From Roseiarcus sp963780825 (GTDB taxonomy: Bacteria > Pseudomonadota > Alphaproteobacteria > Rhizobiales > Beijerinckiaceae): DNA of 64,000 nucleotides. Each line of letters opens with the position of its first letter. Position 1 is the stretch's first letter. A program made the translations under genes and the position numbers. Of this stretch, positions 25,983-34,870 are shown one piece after another. Where the stretch lies: assembly GCA_963780825.1 (NCBI GenBank), contig CAWADL010000005.1, forward strand, positions 1-64,000. Direction: 5' to 3'. The notes below the pieces were generated by a model that was not told the origin of the DNA, did not search any database, and saw nothing but the letters and a program-made list of their open reading frames with translations.

Positions 25983-28430
25983 TTAGGCGCTCACCGCGGC
26001 GTAAGCGTCCGCATTGCCCCATTCATTGGACGAGACGGCCCAGCGCGGCAATCCCTCGCCTGCAAGTTCGACGGTCAGCAACAACCGTTCGGACCCGTCG
26101 GCCAGAAGCGAAACCGGCAACCGAGCGCGCCCTGCGGTCCAGCGCCAAATCCTTTCGCCGTCGCGCTCGACCCCGTAGAACCCGACGCGAAGGGCAGGGT
26201 CGTCCAGCTGGATTTCACACTGCCGCGTCAGGTCGGCTCCGACGCGAAGCCCCGCCACGCATACGCCGAGGATCCGATGGTCGGCGCCGTGGCCGACATC
26301 GATCGGGCGCGCCGCCGACGACGCTAGCCAGACCTCGCGCGCCGCTCCGCTGAGGTGAAAGCGGGCCCGACGGCCTCGCAGGATCGGGTCGACGCGGCGC
26401 CCGTCGACAAGCAGGTGGAGATCCAAGTCGCCCTGTTGCAACGTCCAACCAAGGGATTGCGCTCGGATCCCCAGTTGAAATCGAACGGCGTCGACGAGCG
26501 CGCCGCTATCGTGGAACGGGCGACAGAAGTTCTCATGCGCCCGCACCGCGTCCTCAGGCGTGACATGGAGCTGAACAAGCTCGCTTTCGGCGAAGAAGCC
26601 TCGATTGCCTGTGTCGAAATAGCTCTCCGCCGGCAGATTCTCGGCCATGAGGATATCGTGGCTGTCGAGCTCAACGTGCCAATACGTGACCTCCTCAACT
26701 CCCACTTGTTGGATGGTGGCGCCGTTGACGAGCGCGATCGCGGGGATCAGCGCCTCGCCGAGAACATCGACGCAGATCGCATGACCGGGGGAGACATAGA
26801 GGTCGCGGGTCGGGCGGCTCGGTCCGAACGCGTGCGCGGCAATGCGGATCGGCATGACCTCGTGCGGAACTGGGTGACGTCGGCAATGCACGCGACGATG
26901 ACCGATCCATCGAATGGGACGGCGGTTGCCGGACGCCGTCATCGCGAGATCGCCGACTTGGAGCTCTTCCACGGCCACGTCGCCGCGCGAGGTTCGGATG
27001 CGAGTTCCCGACGCGAAGCAGGTCACGGTGATTGCCTCGGTCGTTATCGCCGCGCCTACTTCTGAGTCCCAACCAATTGTAGCGGCAAGATTGTAGGCTG
27101 TGCCTTCCTTTGAGGTGGAGCCGTTTTGGTCCAGATATTCGTTGACCTTCAATAGATCGTCGCCCGATAACTTGAACGACACCGAGGTAGAGCTGCTGGC
27201 GAGATCGTCATCCGCAGCCAAAGTGTAAGTTTGGTTGCTCCCGCCGGTGATTTTGAGGTGTTCTGCATTGACGCCGTATGTAGTTCCCTCGTTCTCCAAA
27301 CCCGTGCCCGTAAGCGTTAACGCGCCGGTCGCACGGTTATAAACAACGGAGGTCAGAGTCGGAGCAAGAGCGCTGAGTTCGTTGACTGTGGCGTCAGAGA
27401 CCGGCGAACCGCCCGTGACGAAATTTGCGGCCGCCGACAGCCCAAAGTCTTGGCCTTCTTGAGAGGTTGTGCCGTTTTTATTCAGCAGACCGTCGACCGC
27501 AAGCCGGTCTGCGGCGCTCAAGGTCACCGTGAAGCCGGTCGACGTCGGGCCAGCGCCTACTGAGCTGCCGGCAGTGAGCGTATAACTCACTCCATCCTCG
27601 CCGCTGATCGTCAGCGCGCCGACATTGTACGCGCTTGTCGACGTCGATAAGTCATGGCCAGTAACCGTAAGGATTCCAGTGGTGGCGTTATAAGTGGCGC
27701 CGCTGATTTGCTGATATACCGCGCCGGTATAGTTGATCGAATAGCCGCCAGCCCCGTTGGAGAAATTTGACGCGCTAAGCGCCTGTCCGTTGTCAGCAAA
27801 ATTCAAGTGGTAGGTCGCCGCGCCAGCGGTCACCGTAAGAATATTCGTTACGTCGTCGAAGCTTTGGTTGGAAATTTGGCTCGAGAAAACAAGCTTATTG
27901 CTGGTCGACGTATTGAAATTGTCTATCGTGCCGCCCCAGACCTGTTGCACCTCGAACGAACCGCCGGTGCTGGTGAAGTCCACGGTGTTCCCCGAAGTAT
28001 CCGAAGCGACCGCGTCATCGAATTTATATTCGCCGCCACCCGCCAGCGTGACGGTTCCCGAAACGGCGCCCTTAATATCATTGCCGACTTGGAGAATGCC
28101 AAAGTTCTCCACCAGGGCGGTGTCGACTTCGTTGTAGGTGGGGTTTCCCGACAGGCTTCGGACGCCCGTTTCCAAAATGCCGCCGTTCACAGTCACTGAG
28201 CCGGAACCGGAAACGATCAGATCGTCGACGTTCAGCTGGCCGTCGACTGTCAAGGCGCCGTCACTTACCGTCAGCACGGCGGCGACCGCTGAAATGTCTG
28301 TTGATGAGACGGTTATTGTGCCGCCGTTGCTCAAACTGGCGTCGTCGCTACTGGTGGGGGCGCCGATCAGGCTCCAATCCCCGTTCGTGGCCCATTCGCC
28401 AGACAGAATATCCCACGTATAGCTCGTCAT
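25983..28430 (-). CDS. Repeat-containing surface protein with C-terminal Hint domain
   Basis: An 815-residue protein without a classical signal peptide. Residues 1-250 are Gly/Thr/Val-rich beta strands like autotransporter or haemolysin-type adhesins. Two tandem repeats of about 105 residues follow; each ends in a similar block (FTVLSAADRL-like then NGTTSQEG, and FKLSGDDLLKV then NGSTSKEG). The Hint_2 (Hedgehog/intein) domain begins at VTCFASGTRIRTSRGDVAVE, with the splicing-type Cys, and includes LYVSPGHAICVDV, the TxxH-like His block. Such proteins self-process and are often secreted by type I export. No export genes adjoin. Its location next to the exporter gene fits a matrix or adhesin role. 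Confidence 0.8.
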   Translation of the reverse strand: MTSYTWDILSGEWATNGDWSLIGAPTSSDDASLSNGGTITVSSTDISAVAAVLTVSDGALTVDGQLNVDDLIVSGSGSVTVNGGILETGVRSLSGNPTYNEVDTALVENFGILQVGNDIKGAVSGTVTLAGGGEYKFDDAVASDTSGNTVDFTSTGGSFEVQQVWGGTIDNFNTSTSNKLVFSSQISNQSFDDVTNILTVTAGAATYHLNFADNGQALSASNFSNGAGGYSINYTGAVYQQISGATYNATTGILTVTGHDLSTSTSAYNVGALTISGEDGVSYTLTAGSSVGAGPTSTGFTVTLSAADRLAVDGLLNKNGTTSQEGQDFGLSAAANFVTGGSPVSDATVNELSALAPTLTSVVYNRATGALTLTGTGLENEGTTYGVNAEHLKITGGSNQTYTLAADDDLASSSTSVSFKLSGDDLLKVNEYLDQNGSTSKEGTAYNLAATIGWDSEVGAAITTEAITVTCFASGTRIRTSRGDVAVEELQVGDLAMTASGNRRPIRWIGHRRVHCRRHPVPHEVMPIRIAAHAFGPSRPTRDLYVSPGHAICVDVLGEALIPAIALVNGATIQQVGVEEVTYWHVELDSHDILMAENLPAESYFDTGNRGFFAESELVQLHVTPEDAVRAHENFCRPFHDSGALVDAVRFQLGIRAQSLGWTLQQGDLDLHLLVDGRRVDPILRGRRARFHLSGAAREVWLASSAARPIDVGHGADHRILGVCVAGLRVGADLTRQCEIQLDDPALRVGFYGVERDGERIWRWTAGRARLPVSLLADGSERLLLTVELAGEGLPRWAVSSNEWGNADAYAAVSA

Positions 28431-28542
28431 TCGATTAGTTTCCCAGGGACAACAGAAAAACTATGGGTTGCGCGCGAAGCCGCGATTCGTCCAATCAGCG
28501 CACGACCTTTGGAGTATCACAATACTAAATACTCAGAGTCAA

Positions 28543-28557
28543 TGTTGAGTATTGGTG
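28543..28557 (+). repeat. Target-site duplication, left copy
   Basis: TGTTGAGTATTGGTG stands one base outside the left inverted repeat of the insertion element and is repeated exactly at the right end. Confidence 0.75.
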
Positions 28558-28558
28558 C

Positions 28559-29981
28559 TGTCGGTAGCAAGTGATATGTCCGGATTAGGTAGCACGTGGT
28601 TTGTCCGGTTTTTGAACCGGGGGATCACATGTTGCCGGAGGTTCGGATGGCGCGTGTTTTGGATGCGATCGGCTCGCATCGTGCGGGACGATTGAGCTGC
28701 GTGGAGGCTGGGGAGCTGCTGGGATTGAGCGAGCGGCATTTCCGTCGGTTGCGGGACGCCTACGAGGATCGTGGCGAGGAGGGGCTGGTCGACCGTCGGC
28801 GAGGACGGGTGAGTTCGACGCGCGTTCCCGACGCGGAGGCGGAGTGGTTGGCGGAGATGTTTCGGACGCGGTATTTCGATTTCACGGCCAAGCACTTCCA
28901 CGAGCAGATGGTGGGCCAGCGCGATGGCGAACGGCAAGCCGTTCCGGCGCTCTTACAGCTGCGTGAAGAGCGTGTTGCAATTGCGCGGGCTGACGACCAA
29001 GGCGCCCCGGCGCGGGGTCCACCGGCGCAAGCGCGAGCGGCGTCCGCTGCCGGGCATGATGCTGTTTCAGGACGGCTCGAAACACGCCTGGCTGGGCCAG
29101 GGACCCGATCTCGATCTGATCGTGACGATGGACGACGCGACCAGCGCGATCACCTCGATTTTCCTGTGCGAGGAGGAGGGCACGGCCTCGAGCTTTCGCG
29201 GGCTGTCGGAGACGATCCGCGGCGCACGGTCTGTTCTCGTCGTTCTACACCGACCGGGGCAGCCACTACTTCATCACGCCGAAGGCGGGCGCGAAGGTCG
29301 ACAAGACGCAACTGACCCAGGTGGGGCGGGCGCTGAAGCAACTGCACATCGACCATATCCCCTCCTACAGCCCGCAGGCGCGCGGGCGGATCGAGCGGCT
29401 CTGGGACACGTTGCAGAAGCGGCTGCCTCCGCTGCTGAGGACGAACGGGATCACGACGATCGAGGCGGCCAATCGCTGGCTGGCGGAGGTCTACATCGAG
29501 CAACACAACGCCCGCTTCGCCGTGGCCGCCGCGGAGGAAGGCACGGCCTTCATTCCTTTCGTGGGCGAACTCGACAACATCCTGTGCATCGAGCAGGAGC
29601 GCGTCGCCGGCGCTGGACAACACCGTCCGCTACGAGGGCCGTTGCCTACAAATTCCGCCCAACCGCAACCGGCATCACTTCGCCAAGAGCACCATCCGCG
29701 TGCTCGAATACTGGAACGGCGCCATCGCCCTGTTCCACGGTCCGCGCGAGATCGCCCGCTTCCATTCGGACGGAACCCCGAACGAAAAGTCGAAGGCCAA
29801 GAAAGAGTTTGTCGCGTAAGTCCGCTTCGCGGCGAGCCTGTGGACGGCGTGGACAGCTTCGGCCCAAACGGCCCGAACCTGCCCACCCCGCCCACAGGTA
29901 GGACAGAAGCCAAAAGCAGAAAGTCCTGAATCGGACATTTGAAGAGCTACCTAAACCGGACATCTATAAAAGCTATCGACA
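28559..29981 (+). mobile_element. ISNCY (IS1202-like) insertion sequence, about 1.42 kb
   Basis: The ends are imperfect inverted repeats. The left end reads TGTCGGTAGC, then after 8 bases TGTCCGGATTAGGTAGC. The right end, read inward, is TGTCGATAGC, then TGTCCGGTTTAGGTAGC. Extra TGTCCGG boxes sit inside both ends. An exact 15-base direct repeat flanks the two ends, so the element is a recognisable single insertion. Its only gene is a transposase broken by frameshifts, so it is probably immobile unless the indels are sequence errors. It separates the Hint-protein gene from a glycosyltransferase remnant and is likely involved in the loss of that gene's 5' part. Confidence 0.85.
28629..29819 (+). 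pseudogene. ISNCY-family transposase, frameshifted
   Basis: The start is normal: MARVLDAIGSHRAGRLS, then a helix-turn-helix LSCVEAGELLGLSERHFRRL and a linker to about 28915. The protein continues in a second frame (GVHRRKRERRPLPGMMLFQD, LDLIVTMDDATSAITSIFL), in a third (FYTDRGSHYF, HIPSYSPQARGRIERLWDTL, AEVYIEQHNARFAVAAAEEG) and in a fourth (RIVLEYWNGAIALFHGPREI-like, ending at the stop 29817-29819). The acidic residues of the DDE core are still present (MDD, YTDRG, the Glu in GRIERLW). Three indels break it. Apart from these it is full length. Confidence 0.85.
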
Positions 29982-29996
29982 TGTTGAGTATTGGTG
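29982..29996 (+). repeat. Target-site duplication, right copy
   Basis: TGTTGAGTATTGGTG directly follows the right inverted repeat and equals the sequence at 28543-28557. A related 10-base piece, TGAGTATTGG, recurs near 30202 just before the glycosyltransferase remnant. Confidence 0.75.
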
Positions 29997-30213
29997 GGGG
30001 AGCAGCGACAAATCGTCGCCACGAGAAGGTCGCGGGCGACCCCTACCGCGTCTGCTAAATCGCTCGAAGCCGTCGCCATGTTTATCGCCCTCATCGACGC
30101 CCAAGATCAGCGCAGTCATGGAACGCGTCATCGGCGTGTTCAACATTAAATGAGTGCGAGGGCGAATGTGAGCAGATGATTTTGGCGGTACAGCTTAAAT
30201 CCAACGCTGAGTA

Positions 30214-30759
30214 TTGGTTTTCTGCGTCGGGCCAATCGCGGAAGGACCTGCACATCCTTGCCGCGTCTTTATTGCAGATGACAATCCGCGCCATTCAAGA
30301 AATGCGTTGGTGATCGCTGGGGACGCGCAATATAACGGAAATAGCACGAAGCATCTTAGAGAGGTTTGTAATTCACAACTCGGCTTATTTACCCAACCTC
30401 GAAGCGCTGTCGGAGAATTCTTTCGAACCATCGATGTGTTGGCCGTCCCTTCTCAGTGCCTGGAAACCGGACCGCTTGTGGTTCTCGAGGCCCATGCGGC
30501 GAAAGTTCCGGTTGTTGGATCTGATCTTGGTGGGATCCGGGAACTGGTGCGGCGCGACGTGGACGGGCTGCTGGTAGCCCATGATGACATCGCAGCCTGG
30601 ACGCGTGCGTTCGTCGAACTCGCGCAGGAGCCGCAACGCTTAGTTGGTTTCAGGGAGAATATCGGCGAGGTGCGCACGACGCGGGAAACAGCCGAGAACA
30701 CGCTTAATCTTTATAAGAGCGTTCTTGAGGAGTCTGGGCGCCTCGCAAAGTCTAGCTAG
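30214..30759 (+). pseudogene. Glycosyltransferase (GT4) C-terminal remnant
   Basis: The open frame encodes 181 residues, of which the last 130 are the C-terminal donor-binding domain of a GT-B enzyme: FFRTIDVLAVPSQCLETGPL, VVLEAHAAKVPVVGSDLGGI and RELVRRDVDGLLVAHDDIAA, with the E-x7-E motif in place. The acceptor-binding N-terminal half is missing, and upstream lies a 230-base stretch and the insertion element, so the gene has been truncated. The TTG start is formal only. It was once a full glycosyltransferase of the island, oriented opposite to the Hint-protein gene. Confidence 0.75.
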
Positions 30760-30896
30760 GATTTCCCATCAGAAGGAGAAGATGACCCGGCTAGGAATAT
30801 AGTTCCAACGGATAGTAGCCGGGTGCGCCATTTCTCCGCGGATGGTAAGAATTTGAACGGCTCCGCTGGCACAGGGAAATTACGCCTCACGGGCTA

Positions 30897-31253
30897 TCAC
30901 TTGTTGATGCGAAACTCGTCGATGCTACGACCGGCTTCCGTTGCAGCTATCAACCAGCGCGGTTGCTTCCCACGTCCGGACCAAGTCTCTTCCGTATCCG
31001 GATTGCGAAATCTGGGCAACACTTTCGGGTATTTGCGCCTCGGTCGATCATTGCCGGCGGGACGAAACTCGGATTTGCGAAACTCGCCAGGTTTGTCGAT
31101 CCACGGCACTTCCGGATTAAGCAGCGCGAGGCGCTTTTCCAACTCTCGTTTTTGATCGAGAATCTTGGTCGACAAAACGGCAATCACTTGCTCATGAAGC
31201 GACCACAGCTCGTCAATGGTCATAGAATTTAAGCCATTCGCACTGGTAAGCAT
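30897..31253 (-). CDS. H-NS family nucleoid-associated regulator (HvrA/Bv3F-like)
   Basis: 118 residues. The N-terminal half is a coiled-coil dimerisation region (MTIDELWSLHEQVIAVLSTK, then KRELEKRLALL). The C-terminal half has the H-NS DNA-binding core, RFRNPDTEETWSGRGKQPRW, where the GRGKQP loop enters the minor groove of AT-rich DNA. GAGG lies five bases before the ATG at 31253. Such proteins silence AT-rich acquired DNA, and this one sits at the right end of an AT-patchy exopolysaccharide island, so it is a likely regulator of the island. There is no operon partner. Confidence 0.9.
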   Translation of the reverse strand: MLTSANGLNSMTIDELWSLHEQVIAVLSTKILDQKRELEKRLALLNPEVPWIDKPGEFRKSEFRPAGNDRPRRKYPKVLPRFRNPDTEETWSGRGKQPRWLIAATEAGRSIDEFRINK

Positions 31254-31895
31254 TAGTGCCTCGCCGTATCGCCGCCGCGCAATCGGTCAATTCTCGTATT
31301 AGATATCGATCGATCCGATTAGCGCAAGCTATTCCACGTTTTTGTCCGCCAGAGGCCAACCGACCGCTGCGTAAGGGGTCTATCGCACGTAATTCGTTAT
31401 ATTTGGGTTATCACGCTCTCTTGCATTCTCTGCTTTGTAAAAATAAGTTTCTCGCTCGTATATAACCTGAAATGGTAGAATCGGTGTTTCGCTCACACGC
31501 ACAGAAGATTGAATCCGATTAGTTGGCCGTCCATGTCATGTGCTCAGTCGTGAGAGGAAAGGTCTTCCAACGCAAAGTGCGTCAATCCGGACGCGAGGTC
31601 AAAATGGCGTCTGACGGTCGTCCGAGGCGAACGCCGCGACCCAGCCGCGCTGATGCGCCGCGCTTTCGCGTTTTTGACTCGACGCGTTTCCGGCAATTTG
31701 TCTGGTAGGTCGCGGGGCGGATTCGACCTCTTCGCGATCGGCTGATCTTCTCTCGCGCAAATCGCACAATCTGTTCCTAAGAAGCCTCAGAACAGCCCGC
31801 GAGTAGTTAACGTTGGCGGAGATATTTAGGGCGCTAGAAATGAGCAATTAATGATTTTTTAGCTAACTAAGTCAAGCCCGCAACATTCCATCAAT
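31254..31895. other. AT-rich intergenic region
   Basis: About 640 bases upstream of the H-NS gene. Two opposed short frames (31523-31708 plus, 31599-31847 minus) mirror each other and are Arg-rich; I call neither. No repeat or RNA gene recognised. Confidence 0.4.
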
Positions 31896-32147
31896 TTATG
31901 AGAAGGTTTTGACCGCAAGTGTCGGTCCTGACAAATCCGTACCGCAAAGTTTGTTCGCTGAATGCGAGCTCATTTCCGCTAGCGTATCGAGAATTAAATC
32001 GCATAGCCGAATCTGCTTCGCAAGGGCAGCCGGGGTTCCCGGCGTGTCTTTCAATGCATGCAGTAGATAAAACGCGTCCCTCATCGCGCTTACGGACAGC
32101 TCAATTTCGATCATTCCCACATCGTCGAATTCATCGGCGCTATACAT
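31896..32147 (-). CDS. Small hypothetical protein
   Basis: 83 residues, acidic, predicted mostly helical: MYSADEFDDVGMIEIELSVS, then AMRDAFYLLHALKDTPGTPA and LILDTLAEMSSHSAN. A GAGG ribosome site lies eight bases before the ATG, which together with the well-behaved composition supports a real gene. I do not recognise the family. It stands alone between two long non-coding stretches, in the same direction as the H-NS gene 640 bases away. Confidence 0.5.
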   Translation of the reverse strand: MYSADEFDDVGMIEIELSVSAMRDAFYLLHALKDTPGTPAALAKQIRLCDLILDTLAEMSSHSANKLCGTDLSGPTLAVKTFS

Positions 32148-32952
32148 TTCGTTAACCTCAAGACAACATAATCAAGGAACGCACCGTTTGGATTTTATCA
32201 CCAAATCTTCCGTTCACCGATCCACGGAAGAGTTGTGATAAAAGCCTGTCTGTTCTGTTCCTGAACTCAACACTACAGGACCATCCGGGCCGGTCAAACA
32301 CATTTGGTGTTGCCATACTAATATCGTTGCCAGCTTTCTATCCGCTTGTCGCGGAATTGAAATGTTACGAAAATCTATAATCGGAATTAAGGACGAGGTT
32401 ATAGTAGATGTATGCCGATTACGCGAGGCAATCTCTGACGCTCGACAAACGCGTCCAGGTCTAAACTATCGCAAGTACAGGCAACTATGGCAAAATCGCT
32501 GATTTTAGGCATATCGCGTTGAAGTGGTCTATTTGTTTTGCGGCTTCAAGGCGCGCGAGGGCGAAATCCGAAGTTCGAATTTTAGAAGATTTGTATTCGA
32601 GCGACGACGGAGTTCGCTAGGTCAGGGTCCGGACGCGGTTAACGAGGGTCGATCCGCTTAGCTTCTGAATCAATAAAGGGATGGTCAGCTCGCGCGGGCC
32701 GCAATTCACGGCTCGAATACGGTTCACGAGCCAAATCGAGGCTGAGCTATCAGGGCGGCCGGGGCGCGTGCTGTCTGAGAAGAACTCTAGATCTGCTCTC
32801 AGCAGTTGGCGTCCGCGCCACGCCACAAAAACGCCCGACGGCTGGGGTTGTCTTTCCACACAAAGCCACATTGGCGCTTCAAGACATTCTCTGGCGAATC
32901 GGGACCGTGTCGGCGGCGATTTCGCGCGGCAATAGCAAGGTGACAAAAGACA
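32148..32952. other. Long intergenic region at the island-to-core boundary
   Basis: About 800 bases with no gene I can support. The 117-codon minus frame at 32617-32970 has no family signal and overlaps the L,D-transpeptidase start. Composition changes from AT-rich (32160-32530) to GC-rich near 32640, which marks the end of the island. No tRNA or attachment site was found here. Confidence 0.45.
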
Positions 32953-34239
32953 ATGTTGCATCGAATGCACATGTTTTACGGCCGAGGGCTCGGTCTGCGC
33001 GCGACGATCGCGGCGACATTGATCGCCACGGCCTTTACGCCGGCTTTATCCGCTAAACGCGGCGGCGACGATCAGGCGGAATGGCCGCAGGGCTGGGAGG
33101 TTTCGGAGCAATTGTCGGTCGGGCGCGAAGCGACGCCGACGCTTTCCGCCGCGACCGTCGCCGCGACCGAAAACGCGATCAACCAGTATGAGCAGCTCGT
33201 CCAGCGCGGCGGCTGGGCGCCGGTGCCGGACGGGGAATTCCGTTTGGGCTCGCGCGGCAAAGCCGTTCAGGCGCTGCGTCAGCGGTTGCTCGCCTCAGGC
33301 GATCTCGACGGCGACGCCGGGACCGGTTCGACCTTCAATTCCTTCGTCGAAGCCAGCGTCAAGCGCTTCCAGATCCGCCATGGCCTTGGACCTACTGGCG
33401 TCGTCGACCACGACACGCTGAAAGAGCTCAACGTCAGCGCCGAGGAGCGGCTGCGGCAGCTGCAGATCAACATCGTGCGGCTGCGCTCGTTTGCCGGCGA
33501 CCTCGGCGATCGCTTCGTGATGGTCAATCTTCCGGCCGCGTCGGTGGAGACGGTCGAGAACGGGCAAGTCTACACGCACCATAAGGCCGGCGTCGGTCGC
33601 ATCGATCGGCCGTCGCCGATCATGCAGACCAAGGCGATCGACATCAATTTCAATCCGTACTGGCACGTGCCGCCTTCTTTGATCAAAAAAGACCTGATTC
33701 CCAAAATGAAGGCGGATGCGAACTACCTGACGGAGGAGAAAATCCACGTCATCAATAAGGACGGGCAGGAAGTCTCGCCGACCGCCATCAACTGGAACAC
33801 CGACGAAGCCACCCACTACAGCTACCGCCAGGATCCCGGCGCGGACGTCGATGCGCTCGGCGCGGTGCGCATCAACATCAACAATCCCTACGGCGTCTAC
33901 ATGCATGACACGCCGGAGCGGGGCGTATTCGGCGACGACTTCCGCTTTGTCTCGTCGGGGTGCGTGCGCGTGCAGGACGTGCGCGACTACGTTGCCTGGC
34001 TGTTGAAGGACAATCCCGGTTGGGGCCGCGATCAGATCGACGACGCGATCCGGTCGGGACAGCGCGTCGACGTGAAGCTGGTCAAGCCGGTGAACGTCTA
34101 TTGGGTCTATGTCACCGCGTGGGCGACGCCGGACGGGATCGTGCAGTTCCGGCCGGACATTTATAAGCGCGACGGCGAGGGCCCGGGGCCGATGGCGGAC
34201 GCAGTGCCGGATCGGCCGATGGCGTTGCCGCAGGAATAA
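32953..34239 (+). CDS. L,D-transpeptidase (YkuD/ErfK family) with peptidoglycan-binding domain
   Basis: 428 residues, exported (signal segment LRATIAATLIATAFTPALSA). Residues about 95-160 form a PG_binding_1 domain (LGSRGKAVQALRQRLLASGD, FQIRHGLGPTG). The catalytic YkuD domain spans roughly residues 190-370, with YGVYMHDTPERGVFGDDFR and SSGCVRVQD giving the catalytic His and Cys (HxxxxxS/TxGCxR). It makes 3-3 cross-links or attaches proteins to peptidoglycan in the periplasm; the large insertion with WHVPPSLIKKDLIPKMK is typical of the YcbB-like subgroup. Start codons at 32953 or 32968 are both possible. First clearly core gene after the island. Confidence 0.93.
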   Translation: MLHRMHMFYGRGLGLRATIAATLIATAFTPALSAKRGGDDQAEWPQGWEVSEQLSVGREATPTLSAATVAATENAINQYEQLVQRGGWAPVPDGEFRLGSRGKAVQALRQRLLASGDLDGDAGTGSTFNSFVEASVKRFQIRHGLGPTGVVDHDTLKELNVSAEERLRQLQINIVRLRSFAGDLGDRFVMVNLPAASVETVENGQVYTHHKAGVGRIDRPSPIMQTKAIDINFNPYWHVPPSLIKKDLIPKMKADANYLTEEKIHVINKDGQEVSPTAINWNTDEATHYSYRQDPGADVDALGAVRININNPYGVYMHDTPERGVFGDDFRFVSSGCVRVQDVRDYVAWLLKDNPGWGRDQIDDAIRSGQRVDVKLVKPVNVYWVYVTAWATPDGIVQFRPDIYKRDGEGPGPMADAVPDRPMALPQE

Positions 34240-34263
34240 CGGCAAGTTGGCAACGTGAGCTTT

Positions 34264-34301
34264 TCATAGGAGAGTTGGCGTGGACGCGGACGCTCCTATG
34301 A
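34264..34301. repeat. Palindromic intergenic repeat (degenerate GTCGGCGTCC family)
   Basis: A perfect 9-base inverted repeat, TCATAGGAG and CTCCTATGA, encloses a degenerate copy (GGCGTGGACGCGGACGCTCC) of the palindrome found at five other places in this window. It lies between convergent genes, so it may also end transcription. Confidence 0.6.
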
Positions 34302-34823
34302 CGCGCAATACCGCGCGAAATCATCCAGAAATTTGCGCATTTCCGCCTGCGGGCGCGCGTCGGCAAGCCGTTCGGCTATCTCGTCCGGCGAAAGCTTCGC
34401 CAATTCGAAGCGAAGGAACAGTTCCGCGTTAAATCGATCGCTTACCGTCGCGAGCACGATCCGCAATTGCTGCAGCATGTCGTCGCCCCTGTGCGAAGCG
34501 TGGGCGAGCACGATCGGTTTTCCAATCAGCTCGTCGCGGGAGACCAGCCAATCAATCGCGTTTTTCAATCCACCGGGAATGGCTCGCACATACTCGGGGC
34601 TTGCGATAATCACCCCATCGGCGTCGGCGATCGCCTGGGCGAAAGCGATGACGGACTGCGGCGGCCGCGGCTGCTCCAGATCGGGCGAGAAAATTGGCAA
34701 CTCGCCGATACGATCGTAGATCGAAATGGCATGCGCGCCGCCGGATGCCGATGGCAATGCGCGAAGCATCGCGGTGTTGGTCGAGGCGAGCCTCGCGCTT
34801 CCCGAGATCGCCAGGAAATGCAT
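34296..34823 (-). CDS. NAD(P)H-dependent FMN reductase
   Basis: 175 residues of the flavodoxin-like NADPH-dependent FMN reductase family. MHFLAISGSARLASTNTAM contains the FMN phosphate loop (GSxRxxSxN), and GVIIASPEYVRAIPGGLKNAIDW is the characteristic SPEYxxxxPGxLKNAIDW flavin-binding block. It reduces flavin or quinones in the cytoplasm. The next gene on the same strand, an MFS pump, ends 48 bases away on its upstream side, so the two may be co-transcribed. Length and motifs are complete. Confidence 0.92.
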   Translation of the reverse strand: MHFLAISGSARLASTNTAMLRALPSASGGAHAISIYDRIGELPIFSPDLEQPRPPQSVIAFAQAIADADGVIIASPEYVRAIPGGLKNAIDWLVSRDELIGKPIVLAHASHRGDDMLQQLRIVLATVSDRFNAELFLRFELAKLSPDEIAERLADARPQAEMRKFLDDFARYCAS

Positions 34824-34870
34824 CTGTCTGTCCGGGGCCTAGGCGGGCGGCGACGCCCGCCTCCCAGGGC

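Noticed and set aside
33295..34245. A 316-codon minus-strand frame
   Set aside because: Antisense of the L,D-transpeptidase gene.
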